30,993 nt of DNA, taken from positions 1 to 30,993 of the IMG/VR virus record IMGVR_UViG_3300017757_000071, one strand, 5' to 3'. The stretch comes from a virus. Of the stretch, positions 15,163 through 21,706 are shown in pieces. A program made the position numbers and the translations under genes. Under the pieces are notes generated by a model. It saw nothing but the letters and a program-made list of their open reading frames with translations, made no database searches and had not been told where the DNA came from. Positions within the stretch are counted from its first letter, which is position 1. Every line of letters begins with the position of its first letter.

Positions 15163-15411
15163 CTACTCTTCCTCCGCGAAGTAACAACTGACTTCCCCGC
15201 CGGGGCTGTTCACGCAGCACTCATCACCGCACTCTACACACCACTCACAAGAGCCTCCACAGTAGTCCCAAGAGTCCCCACAGTTACTACACACGGGACA
15301 GCACGTTTTCGCGTCTTGCTCCTCGTCGTATCTATCGTCACAGACACTACAAACGTAGATGTATATTGTCTCATACCAGTTTTCATTGAAGGTTGGTCTT
15401 GCTCTACTCAT
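15163..15411 (-). CDS. Cysteine-rich zinc-binding protein (82 aa)
   Basis: The central 50 residues hold CSVC, CCPVCSNC, CGGSCEWCVECGDECC, about 14 cysteines arranged as successive CxxC pairs, so two or three zinc sites are likely. It ends in CYFAEEE, where the Glu run is the next ribosome binding site. It is one of several Cys-rich small proteins in this block. Nucleic-acid or protein binding is inferred from composition only. Confidence 0.65.
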   Translation of the reverse strand: MSRARPTFNENWYETIYIYVCSVCDDRYDEEQDAKTCCPVCSNCGDSWDYCGGSCEWCVECGDECCVNSPGGEVSCYFAEEE

Positions 15412-15635
15412 TCCTTCACCTCGTAGTCCATGTGGTCTTCCGGTAGTTTGTGAGTCCGCCTTTGTGCTAGATTTTTTATGAGATTCGCCGCCGATGCCGC
15501 TCCCTTATCGAAGCGGGTTTCGGCTGTTTCGTCACCCTTGGGGCACATTTCTTCTTTCAGCATAAAAATATCTATTTCGTCAAGTATCAGTTGGAAGATT
15601 TCGTACTCCACATGGGGGATTGATGCCGCCCTCAT
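15408..15635 (-). CDS. Hypothetical protein (75 aa)
   Basis: Unrecognised. Helical: VEYEIFQLILDEIDIFMLKEE, then DKGAASAANLIKNLAQRR. It overlaps its neighbours by 4 nt on both sides. Confidence 0.6.
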   Translation of the reverse strand: MRAASIPHVEYEIFQLILDEIDIFMLKEEMCPKGDETAETRFDKGAASAANLIKNLAQRRTHKLPEDHMDYEVKE

Positions 15636-15877
15636 GCTAGACTCCTCCTCTCGATTTCTTCGATTCGTTCATCAACCATAGCGAGAGATTCTTCTATCTC
15701 CATTGACGCATGATGCGACAGACCACTTGAGTAGCCGAGTCCGGTGCAACTGAACTCACCGTCGGCGTATTCCAGCGCGTCTAACACCGCATAGATTGAG
15801 TCGCGTGTGGCCTCTAACTGTTTTAGTTCATCGTGTAAGTCCTGTAGTCGTTGGATTGCTCCTGATAACTCACTCAT
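15632..15877 (-). CDS. Coiled-coil protein (81 aa)
   Basis: N-terminal 35 residues (IQRLQDLHDELKQLEATRDSIYAVLDALE) and C-terminal 25 (MEIEESLAMVDERIEEIERRS) have heptad spacing of Leu, Ile and Val; between them is a glycine/serine loop. A helical-hairpin dimer is likely. Strong ribosome binding site GGAGGAGGAG lies in the last codons of the gene upstream. Confidence 0.6.
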   Translation of the reverse strand: MSELSGAIQRLQDLHDELKQLEATRDSIYAVLDALEYADGEFSCTGLGYSSGLSHHASMEIEESLAMVDERIEEIERRSLA

Positions 15878-15879
15878 AT

Positions 15880-16008
15880 TTACTCCTCCTCCTGTACTCG
15901 GTCAAGCATCTTCCTTGTCAGCCATGAAGTGCGGCGTAGCCCGCCCCACTTTTTGATTCTGCGTCCCTTGTCGTATCTCGCTCTCATTCGCTTTCCAGTA
16001 CTCGTCAT
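15880..16008 (-). CDS. Small very basic protein (42 aa)
   Basis: The sequence includes MTSTGKRMRARYDKGRRIKKW and RRTSWLTRKMLDRVQEEE, with about 14 Arg/Lys, and could bind nucleic acid. Its ATG at 16008 is exactly 30 nt from TATAAAAG (16031-16038), and its C-terminal EEE is the ribosome binding site of the next gene. Both signals support it as a real gene. Confidence 0.6.
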   Translation of the reverse strand: MTSTGKRMRARYDKGRRIKKWGGLRRTSWLTRKMLDRVQEEE

Positions 16009-16030
16009 GTTTCTAACCACCGACCTTCTG

Positions 16031-16063
16031 CTTTTATATTTTTCTATTCTGCTTCACAAGCGT
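16031..16063 (-). promoter_or_regulatory. Class 2 promoter: ACGCTTG element plus TATA box
   Basis: Minus strand: ACGCTTGTGAAGCA (16050-16063) then TATAAAAG (16031-16038), 24 bp between the C of CGCTTG and the TATA box, and ATG 30 nt later. The element is in the 3' coding end of the 82-aa gene. Confidence 0.65.
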
Positions 16064-16292
16064 ACAAGCGTCCCGTGTCGTCGTACCAATAGCCGTCGTA
16101 GCCCCACTTATATGTTGACCCGTCTTTACCATAGGCAGCAGAGTGGCGAAAGAAGAAGGGGTCTATGACGGCGTAGTTATAGGCACCGCAGGTCAGACAT
16201 CGAAACTGTATCCACACGTCAGTGGGGCCATCCTTTTCAGCACTCTCTATTACCACGTCGTCATGTACACAGTCTTCTACTTTTATCTTCAT
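16044..16292 (-). CDS. Hypothetical protein with CxxC (82 aa)
   Basis: Unrecognised; DVWIQFRCLTCGAYNYAVIDP has one CxxC knuckle and there is a tyrosine/glycine-rich segment (KWGYDGYWYDDTGRLY). The last codons (YACEAE) are read from the class 2 promoter element of the next gene. Confidence 0.6.
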   Translation of the reverse strand: MKIKVEDCVHDDVVIESAEKDGPTDVWIQFRCLTCGAYNYAVIDPFFFRHSAAYGKDGSTYKWGYDGYWYDDTGRLYACEAE

Positions 16293-16298
16293 AGTAAC

Positions 16299-16934
16299 TC
16301 ACTCCTCCTCGTCATACTTGTAGTCGGCACAAGTGTAACACATACTTTCATCGTGAAAGTGTGATTCGTCACTACCTTCACGCCACTCCTTGCACTCGTC
16401 GCACTCAAAGCAGTCACAAGAGCCATAACATGAGCCACAGGCGGGCGAGCGGCAACACTCCGTGTCCCACATTTGATTGATGTAGGCTACGTCACCACAC
16501 TCGCAGTATGCGCACTCATCCTGTATGTATTCTGTTCCCTTGGGGCACGTGAGAACCACTTCTCCATCCACCCAGCGACCAGTCTCTAGTTCAGGCTCAC
16601 CCTTGAACAACATGCCTCCGAAGGGGGCCTTCCCCGCCTCTTGCGATACGAGTTCCCTAGGTATGACGGCTAGAAGACCGGCATCAACAGCCATCTCCTT
16701 ACCGGCTCGCCAGCCATCGGCATGACGCGCTCTCCTAAAGCCCCATGTACCGTCCCCTCCGGGGCTGGTGTGTATCGCTAGGTCAAAGTGCTTTCCGTCC
16801 TGCGTCCACTCTATGTATCTAGGCCAACCATCTCCGTGTAGTTCATCCCACAGTTTGTCGCAAAACTCACCCCAGCGGTCATTGTCTATCACATAGCATG
16901 GGTCGCCTACATAGTGGTCCCAGTCGTCTTTCAT
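16299..16934 (-). CDS. Phage-type protein with GDPCYVI motif and Cys-rich C-terminus (211 aa)
   Basis: The N-terminus (WDHYVGDPCYVIDNDRWGEFCDKLW) resembles a family of unnamed phage and plasmid proteins that open with a VGDPCYV motif, followed by a beta-rich region (DGKHFDLAIHTSPGGDGTWGF) that covers about residues 1-110. The C-terminal 75 residues have about 20 cysteines in CxxC arrangement (CAYCECG, CGSCYGSCDCFECDEC, CYTC) and probably bind several zinc ions. It looks like a fusion of an enzyme-like or binding domain with a zinc-finger tail of the type seen alone in the 82-aa protein at 15163. The ATG at 16934 follows GAGGAGGAG and lies 30 nt from the TATA box. Confidence 0.65.
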   Translation of the reverse strand: MKDDWDHYVGDPCYVIDNDRWGEFCDKLWDELHGDGWPRYIEWTQDGKHFDLAIHTSPGGDGTWGFRRARHADGWRAGKEMAVDAGLLAVIPRELVSQEAGKAPFGGMLFKGEPELETGRWVDGEVVLTCPKGTEYIQDECAYCECGDVAYINQMWDTECCRSPACGSCYGSCDCFECDECKEWREGSDESHFHDESMCYTCADYKYDEEE

Positions 16935-16936
16935 AT

Positions 16937-17050
16937 TTACTCCTCCTCGCCAGTTGCTTTTATACATTTCTTATCTGCTACGGAAGCGTCACATACCCTA
17001 CATTTGTTTTCTCCCAAAACTATTCCATGGGAAGGGTTGTTGCATATCAT
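16937..17050 (-). CDS. Tiny Cys-containing protein (37 aa)
   Basis: Begins MICNNPSHG and has CRVC near residue 17 and one more Cys at 29. The ATG overlaps the upstream stop as ATGA. The last 17 residues (DASVADKKCIKATGEEE) are the coding reading of the class 2 promoter and ribosome binding site of the next gene, and match the tail of the 55-aa protein at 18745. Confidence 0.55.
   Translation of the reverse strand: MICNNPSHGIVLGENKCRVCDASVADKKCIKATGEEE
16957..16990 (-). promoter_or_regulatory. Class 2 promoter: ACGCTT element plus TATA box
   Basis: Minus strand GACGCTTCCGTAGCA (16976-16990), then TATAAAAG (16957-16964), spacing 24 bp, ATG 30 nt after the TATA box. Fully inside the 37-aa gene. 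Confidence 0.65.
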
Positions 17051-17490
17051 ATTGGTTCCTCGATTATCAAACCAAAGGGTTTATCATGCCAGTCTATGTG
17101 ACCGCAGTTGGGGCATATCGCTCCGATTATCTTAAGGTAGAAGTACCCATTAACGCATAGGGGGTCATTCCACCCCCTCGTCACCCAAGCACCAGTTCTT
17201 ATGTCAAGAAACCTGCGTTGCATTACGTGGGTCATTTGTCTGCCCCTCTTGCTACGACAGTAGCACCTTGGTCTTGGCGCACCCTCAGTCCGCCACTCGG
17301 TAACCTGTTCTATCTGCTCCGCCTTCACTGGGTCTTCTATCTCATGAGCGTGTAACACCCAACCGTTCTTTGCCATCCTCCCGTCATTTATCATGTTGAA
17401 GACTAACTGCCTCTCGCAGTACGTCCCGTCGGGCTTCTGTTCGGCTACCCACGTAGCGCGCTGGTCTAGTCCGTTGAAAAATTTTACCAT
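17047..17490 (-). CDS. Hypothetical zinc-binding protein (147 aa)
   Basis: Unrecognised. CYCRSKRGRQMTHVMQRR in the middle and CPNCGHIDWH near the C-terminus may give one zinc site each. N-terminal half is beta-rich (ATWVAEQKPDGTYCERQLVF). ATG 17490 has TAGGAGA and a TATA-like AGATAAAAC about 26-28 nt upstream. Confidence 0.6.
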   Translation of the reverse strand: MVKFFNGLDQRATWVAEQKPDGTYCERQLVFNMINDGRMAKNGWVLHAHEIEDPVKAEQIEQVTEWRTEGAPRPRCYCRSKRGRQMTHVMQRRFLDIRTGAWVTRGWNDPLCVNGYFYLKIIGAICPNCGHIDWHDKPFGLIIEEPI

Positions 17491-17755
17491 GTTATTTTCT
17501 CCTAGTTAGTTTTATCTTGAATGTAGGTGGAGGGGGACAGGGAGGAAAGCGACCTAGTACCTGTTGTGGGTTCTAGGTCTATCATACTAGAATGACCATG
17601 TTTGAACTGTCCCGCCTCCGTATGTAATTTTATTGGTGGGGGAGGGAGGAAGCACGATGAACCGTCGAGATGAACCGTCCGTCGGGGAGCGACCCCAACC
17701 TGTCTATCTTCTCAGACCTTGCGAGCCTCTTTTAACCTCCCTCTCCCCTTGTGTC
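17491..17755. other. Intergenic region with hairpin and short repeat
   Basis: About 265 bases without a credible gene. On the minus strand it starts downstream of the DUF932 stop with a hairpin (GTTGGGG and its partner CCCCGAC around 17683-17701), which may be its terminator, then two copies of GACGGTTCATC in tandem. The promoter of the 147-aa gene is at its end (17509-17518). Confidence 0.4.
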
Positions 17756-18742
17756 TCAGGCGACTAGGCGGGCGGCTGCTCGCCATGCCCTGTCCTTCGT
17801 CCTCATGCCTGTTCCTAGTAGCGCGCTCTCGACCCTCTTTTGGTTCACCTTCTCACCCTTGCGGTCATAGACCCACTGGTGGTCTAGGTACTCGGTGACC
17901 ACGTTGAAGGCCGCCCATGCGGTACCCTCCATGTCTCCGTCCGTGTTGGTGGTGGTGCCCTCTAGGTCGTAGAGCCGGTCTAGTGTGTTGTTCCCACGGG
18001 TCGTTAGACCGAAGGGGTTGTTGGCCTTATCAACCAACTTCTCGTCGGTCTTGAGGCCCATGGCTTCTATGTAGAACTCGGTGCGGTCGCCCACTTGAAG
18101 TTCCACCTGCATGAGTTCAGCCGCCCTGTTGGCGAACTGCTCATTCAGTTGGTCAACCACGTTCAGCGCGTTCATGGCCTCTTCTACGCGGTGACCGACA
18201 AGCCTTGAGTGTCGGCTTGATAGGATGCGGGGGTTGATGCCCGCCTCTCTCAGCATGGAGTCTAGGTAGGCGAACTGGTTAGTGCAACCTAGCCTTACGT
18301 TAGCGGGTATGTATCTGACCCCCGTGGAGCCATCGTGAGACGTGACCATGTACAAGTACTGGTCTATGTCGTCCCACCCAGCAACAGTGAAGCCCTCCGG
18401 CATCCTCATGCTGGCGAACATCTTTCGTCCACCGTCTATCATCCCTATGCGGTCGTACTCGACCTTACCCTCTCCGACCAAGCGGTCGAAGACCGATAGT
18501 GCCTCATGGTTCTGAAACACCTTGTAGGTGGAACCCACGTTTCCTAGTGCGGCACCCGTGTCCTCTCGGTAGGTGATGCTGTGGCCCCTATGGTTCACGA
18601 AGGCACCAGCGGGGCCTATGTAGCCCGCAGGGGCCTTCTTCACAAGGAAGTCCAGTCCCGCGTTAGCGAGTACTTCCTCGGCAGTCGTTCCTTTGGCTTC
18701 TTGCCCTAGTAGGGCGTATGATGGTAGTAGTCTCCCTGTCAT
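17756..18742 (-). CDS. DUF932 family protein (phage/plasmid-like TIGR03299)
   Basis: A 328-residue protein that fits the DUF932 family found in phages and plasmids: residues 60-110 (SITYREDTGAALGNVGSTYKVFQNHEALSVFD) are the typical Y(R)xDTGxxLGxVGxxYxxxQN core, followed by the central VRLGCTNQFA segment and helical C-terminal part. The biochemical role of the family is not established. It has its own class 2 promoter, with GAGGAGGAG before the ATG, and stands slightly apart from the other genes (a 265-bp spacer follows), so it may be expressed at a high level. Confidence 0.85.
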   Translation of the reverse strand: MTGRLLPSYALLGQEAKGTTAEEVLANAGLDFLVKKAPAGYIGPAGAFVNHRGHSITYREDTGAALGNVGSTYKVFQNHEALSVFDRLVGEGKVEYDRIGMIDGGRKMFASMRMPEGFTVAGWDDIDQYLYMVTSHDGSTGVRYIPANVRLGCTNQFAYLDSMLREAGINPRILSSRHSRLVGHRVEEAMNALNVVDQLNEQFANRAAELMQVELQVGDRTEFYIEAMGLKTDEKLVDKANNPFGLTTRGNNTLDRLYDLEGTTTNTDGDMEGTAWAAFNVVTEYLDHQWVYDRKGEKVNQKRVESALLGTGMRTKDRAWRAAARLVA

Positions 18743-18744
18743 AT

Positions 18745-18912
18745 TTACTCCTCCTCTCCGTTTGCTTTTAACGTTTTCCTATATGCTACCCAAGCGTCGT
18801 ACTCAGGAAAGTACTCTGCTGTGGTGTAGTTGTGCCTTTGTGCGTAGTAGTTTTCTATTATCTTTAACGCCGCATTTCTGCACGCTGAACAAGCACATGG
18901 TTCTATACTCAT
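18745..18912 (-). CDS. Small Cys-containing protein (55 aa)
   Basis: Begins MSIEPCACSACRNAALKIIE, with a CxCxxC cluster, and ends DAWVAYRKTLKANGEEE. The ending matches the tail of the 37-aa protein at 16937 because both are read through the same promoter motif. The ATG lies two bases after the stop of the upstream gene. Confidence 0.6.
   Translation of the reverse strand: MSIEPCACSACRNAALKIIENYYAQRHNYTTAEYFPEYDAWVAYRKTLKANGEEE
18764..18798 (-). promoter_or_regulatory. Class 2 promoter of the DUF932 gene
   Basis: Minus strand GACGCTTGGGTAGCA (18784-18798), TTAAAAGC (18764-18771) 25 bp further, ATG 29 nt after that, with GAGGAGGAGTAA between. Confidence 0.65.
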
Positions 18913-18914
18913 TT

Positions 18915-19175
18915 TCAGTCCTCCTTTATTATGTACGTCTCTTGTTCATAGTCGTGTGCTATTCTTATGCACGTCGCCATGCATCGGTAGTTGCCTTGGC
19001 TAAAGTAGTCCATGGCCTTTTGCATCCACTGTATCATCTGTACTGCTTCGTATAGCCCCTCTTTGTCGAAGTCTATGGTGTCTTTCTCTAGCGCAGCATT
19101 TATGTCCTCTGGGTACACATTATGCATACTCGGTGGGTCACTCTTTGTCTCGTCTGTCCTTTCTACTCTGGTCAT
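18915..19175 (-). CDS. Hypothetical helical protein (86 aa)
   Basis: Unrecognised. N-terminus polar (MTRVERTDETKSDPPSM), then a helical bundle-like part (YPEDINAALEKD; GLYEAVQMIQWMQKAMDYFSQGNYRCMATCIRIAHDYEQE). Class 2 promoter directly upstream. Confidence 0.6.
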   Translation of the reverse strand: MTRVERTDETKSDPPSMHNVYPEDINAALEKDTIDFDKEGLYEAVQMIQWMQKAMDYFSQGNYRCMATCIRIAHDYEQETYIIKED

Positions 19176-19195
19176 ATTCTTTCCACTTCCTTTTT

Positions 19196-19229
19196 CCTTT
19201 TAAAGTTACTCTTCCTGCTTCTCAAGCGT
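19196..19229 (-). promoter_or_regulatory. Class 2 promoter of the 86-aa gene
   Basis: Minus strand ACGCTTGAGAAGCA (19216-19229), TTAAAAGG (19196-19203), spacing 25 bp, ATG 28 nt after the TATA box. The leader AAAAGGAAGTGGAAA is nearly the same as that at 19740. Confidence 0.65.
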
Positions 19230-19502
19230 GAAGTAGTCTCCCTGATGTAAAGTCGGCTTTCTAGTCATGGTCATACCAAACTTCTGACACAACATTCCTA
19301 GGTCTTCCTCCAACTCATCGACAGGGCAACCACGGTATAGCACTAACCAGTGACCCAGTACCGTGTACTTGTTCAGAAAGTGTATTAGGAAGTCCGTACC
19401 TAGTAGCATCCTTCTCTCTAGTATGGCCTTGTCTTCCTTTAGCGTTTCTATTTCTGTCTTTAGTTTCCAAACTGTTTGGTTTTGCCAGTATTGCGTCCTC
19501 AT
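19206..19502 (-). CDS. Coiled-coil protein (98 aa)
   Basis: N-terminal 35 residues (VWKLKTEIETLKEDKAILERRML) form a coiled coil, then a globular tail with GHWLVLYRGCPVDELEEDLGMLC. Its C-terminal FTLEKQEE is read from the class 2 promoter of the next gene. ATGA overlap with the gene upstream. Confidence 0.6.
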   Translation of the reverse strand: MRTQYWQNQTVWKLKTEIETLKEDKAILERRMLLGTDFLIHFLNKYTVLGHWLVLYRGCPVDELEEDLGMLCQKFGMTMTRKPTLHQGDYFTLEKQEE

Positions 19503-19732
19503 TGTACCACCCCTTGTAGACCGTCGTGGTATTCGCCGCCCTCTTGAAACATGTCCTCTAGTAGGGTACTGTTAGTCTCTGTGTAAGAGTCTTGGTTGTG
19601 CCCCCTGTTCCCGTCATACACGTGGTGTACGGCCTTTATCTCGGCCTCGCTCTTAGTGCGGGCCTCCACAAAAACATAGTTCGTTACAGTCTCGGTTACT
19701 TCAACTTCATATCGCTTTGTCTCGCTGGTCAT
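19499..19732 (-). CDS. Hypothetical protein (77 aa)
   Basis: The first 40 residues (KRYEVEVTETVTNYVFVEARTKSEAEIKAVHHV) follow the pattern of small phage proteins with a beta-alpha unit of DpnD/PcfM type: strand, strand, then a helix with S-EAE-KA. Assignment is tentative. Class 2 promoter upstream. Confidence 0.6.
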   Translation of the reverse strand: MTSETKRYEVEVTETVTNYVFVEARTKSEAEIKAVHHVYDGNRGHNQDSYTETNSTLLEDMFQEGGEYHDGLQGVVQ

Positions 19733-19752
19733 ATTTTTTCCACTTCCTTTTT

Positions 19753-19787
19753 CCTTTTAACTTTTTTTCTTGTGCCTCGCAAGCGTC
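19753..19787 (-). promoter_or_regulatory. Class 2 promoter of the 77-aa gene
   Basis: Minus strand GACGCTTGCGAGGCA (19773-19787), TTAAAAGG (19753-19760), spacing 25 bp, ATG 28 nt after the TATA box. In this case the element is between genes, not in coding sequence. Confidence 0.65.
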
Positions 19788-19789
19788 GC

Positions 19790-20182
19790 TTACTCCTCTT
19801 CACCTGCTGTGAAGTGAGGCCATATCTGATATACTACTTCCAGCATGGCCCTGTGGGCCTCGTCGTCTTCGTTGTATGTCTCATGGGTTTCGCTACACAC
19901 CTCGTACTGTGCCAAGTACCATCGGTCAGACAAAAGGCCCAGCGCCCTCTTCTGAGTCAACTTGCCGTTGTGAGTCTCCCAGTCACGTACCGCAGCCATC
20001 ACCGTGTTACGGGATAACCGGTCTTCGCGGTAAGCATACAGTATGCCTAACTGGAACCCTAGTAGCATAGCCACGTCCTCGTCATCACACACTACCGGGG
20101 GGGGTCGTATCGCCATCATCATTCGTCCATTCTGTCTCTCAGAGACGACACCATGGCCGCCCCAACTGCTTCTTCCGCTCAT
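19790..20182 (-). CDS. Hypothetical protein (130 aa)
   Basis: Unrecognised. Mostly helical (DEDVAMLLGFQLGILYAYRED; NTVMAAVRDWETHNGKLTQKRALGLLSDRWYLAQYEV), acidic end with AGEEE. The ATG at 20182 lies 29 nt from the TATA box GATAAGC region, so it is preferred to a start at 20212. Confidence 0.6.
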   Translation of the reverse strand: MSGRSSWGGHGVVSERQNGRMMMAIRPPPVVCDDEDVAMLLGFQLGILYAYREDRLSRNTVMAAVRDWETHNGKLTQKRALGLLSDRWYLAQYEVCSETHETYNEDDEAHRAMLEVVYQIWPHFTAGEEE

Positions 20183-20203
20183 ATTTTTTTCCACTCCTGT
20201 TTT

Positions 20204-20238
20204 GCTTATCAATTTTTATTACGTGCCTCGCAAGCGTC
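20204..20238 (-). promoter_or_regulatory. Class 2 promoter of the 130-aa gene
   Basis: Minus strand GACGCTTGCGAGGCA (20224-20238, same 15-mer as at 19773), TGATAAGC (20204-20211), spacing 25 bp, ATG 29 nt after. Confidence 0.6.
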
Positions 20239-20240
20239 AT

Positions 20241-20912
20241 CTATGCTCCGTCACATGGTCGGCATATCACCCTCGCTGGATTCTGCATTATGTCGCTTGG
20301 GTGAACCTTGGCGGCTGTCGGTGCCGCGATATTCTCGTTGCATGAGGCACACACGCCCCGTACCCCGCGCAGGTAGTCGCTGACTACCGCCACTGAGAGG
20401 GCCTTGCCCCTCCACTCTACCGGGCGCATGTTTAGGGCCTCCCTAACCACGGCCTCTTTTTGAACCATTCGGACCTTGCTGCTTGCCATCGGGCGAGCCA
20501 GTGAGCAGGTCACTTTATGCTGTCGCATGGGGCAACCACATGGCCGGACTCTCTTGAAGTTTCCGTTTGTGTCGCCCAAGCGTTGCTTGCTTTCCCCTTC
20601 GCCAGCCTTCCCGCCAGTCTTCCCACGGGCCGCCGCTACTGGGCACTTTTCGCCGTGTAGTTTGTGGTCACGGCCCTTGCACGCCTTGTATCGGCAGGGC
20701 TTCCCACGTGGGGCGGGCGGGGTGTCTACGACCCGCTTTACTATCACTGGGATACCCGCCAGCCTACACAACTTTCTGTATTGCGTAGTATGTCCCCCAA
20801 GGGAACGTGAGGAGTACTTTACCTTGAGCCTCATGCCTTCTCTCGCGGCCTCCATGAGGGCCTTTCTTTCATCTATCTGCGCGAGCAGTTCCGGGGTCGC
20901 CGTGGTCATCAT
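20241..20912 (-). CDS. Basic multi-zinc-motif protein (223 aa)
   Basis: A basic protein with three Cys/His clusters: CRYKACKGRDHKLHGEKC (about residue 73), CGCPMRQHKVTC (about 125) and CASC...CRPC at the C-terminus. The N-terminal 50 residues are helical (PELLAQIDERKALMEAAREGMR). This suggests a nucleic-acid-binding protein. I prefer the ATG at 20912 because TTAAGTAG lies 30 nt upstream; a start at 20930 (six residues longer) is equally open if the mRNA begins further upstream. Confidence 0.6.
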   Translation of the reverse strand: MMTTATPELLAQIDERKALMEAAREGMRLKVKYSSRSLGGHTTQYRKLCRLAGIPVIVKRVVDTPPAPRGKPCRYKACKGRDHKLHGEKCPVAAARGKTGGKAGEGESKQRLGDTNGNFKRVRPCGCPMRQHKVTCSLARPMASSKVRMVQKEAVVREALNMRPVEWRGKALSVAVVSDYLRGVRGVCASCNENIAAPTAAKVHPSDIMQNPARVICRPCDGA

Positions 20913-20938
20913 CAAACCTAGCGGACGCATCTTACTAC

Positions 20939-21040
20939 TTAAACCCTGCGATTATTGGGAACTCCCAGCACCCCCATGATTTGTAGTTTCTTTTGTGGGA
21001 AATCTACCATAAACCCAGTGCCCCGCGAACAAAACTCCAT
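20939..21040 (-). CDS. Possible small gene (33 aa)
   Basis: A 33-codon frame starting ATGGAGTTTTG, ending NNRRV. It is the first start codon after the TATA-like TTAAGTAC at 21057-21064, which itself has an ACGCTTG element 25 bp upstream, but the TATA-ATG distance is only about 24 nt. The product has no recognisable features (one Cys, mixed composition). It could be real or merely a leader. Confidence 0.35.
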   Translation of the reverse strand: MEFCSRGTGFMVDFPQKKLQIMGVLGVPNNRRV

Positions 21041-21056
21041 ACCGGACAAATATCTA

Positions 21057-21091
21057 GTACTTAAAGTTTTGGAAAATGATACGCAAGCGTC
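21057..21091 (-). promoter_or_regulatory. Class 2 promoter, first of the minus-strand block
   Basis: Minus strand GACGCTTGCG (within 21077-21091) and TTAAGTAC (21057-21064), spacing 25 bp. It would drive the leftward unit starting at the divergent region. Confidence 0.55.
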
Positions 21092-21430
21092 ATTTTGTAG
21101 TTTTGTTATTTCACCTAGTGTGCCTCTCACACTAGGTGCTTTTTTCACACCCAGTGTAACCACCTACACTTAGTGTAGTTTTTGCACCGAAATGTTTTGT
21201 AGTTATTTAGTGCGTTTTTTGCACCGAAATGTTTTGTAGTTTTTTGGATTTTGTTTTGTGGTAAATGTTTTGTAGTTCGCCCTCAGTACGGGCCAAGCCA
21301 AAACTCCAAAACGTTTTGTAGTTCTGAAAGTCCCGCGCCCATACTAGAAGAGATGGACGCTTATAGACTTATCTATGGCCGAAAGCCTTAAGTACTTGGG
21401 GCCTGTCGCAGGGTCAAGGAGAAAGATAAA

Positions 21431-21706
21431 ATGAGGATGAATGTAACCAGTCACGACTTCGTGCGTGCGTTTGATGAATACAACAGAGAAGACAACTTCT
21501 CAAGGGCGGGCAGATATGCCCTCTTTGAGTGGTTGGAAGAGATAGACCCAGACTTTGAGTTGGACGTGATAGGAATATGCTGTCAGTTCACCGAGTGGCT
21601 GAACCTTGAAGAGTACCGCGAGCAAATGGACGCTGACGTGGAGGACTACCCCGACGATATGGTCGTTTACGGCTATGACGACGAAAGGTTCATAACCATG
21701 GAGTGA
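21431..21706 (+). CDS. Hypothetical acidic protein (91 aa)
   Basis: First gene of the plus-strand block. Very acidic, helical (HDFVRAFDEYNRED; FEWLEEIDPDFELDVIGICCQFTEWLNLEEYREQMDADVEDYPDD), no recognised domain; small acidic early phage proteins often inhibit host enzymes or mimic DNA, which is only a suggestion here. Start ATG has AAGGAG upstream; the TATA box is 44 nt away, so this mRNA has a leader, unlike most of the genes that follow. Confidence 0.7.
   Translation: MRMNVTSHDFVRAFDEYNREDNFSRAGRYALFEWLEEIDPDFELDVIGICCQFTEWLNLEEYREQMDADVEDYPDDMVVYGYDDERFITME

Larger units (their letters stand above)
20931..21430. promoter_or_regulatory. Divergent intergenic control region
   Basis: Lies between the leftward and rightward gene blocks. 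It holds six copies of the TTTGTAGTT site, an 11-bp perfect inverted repeat (CACCTAGTGTG at 21112-21122, partner at 21128-21138) followed by a T run, the palindrome CTACACTTAGTGTAG (21163-21177), and two exact 26-bp copies of a TTTTTGCACCG...TTTTGTAGTT unit (21179-21204 and 21216-21241). Rightward TATA is CTTAAGTA (21387-21394). It is a candidate origin or master switch. Confidence 0.6.

Noticed and set aside
20568-20583. AACGCTTGGGCGACA inside the 223-aa gene as another class 2 element
   Set aside because: No TATA-like sequence 24-25 bp downstream, and no start codon at the right place.
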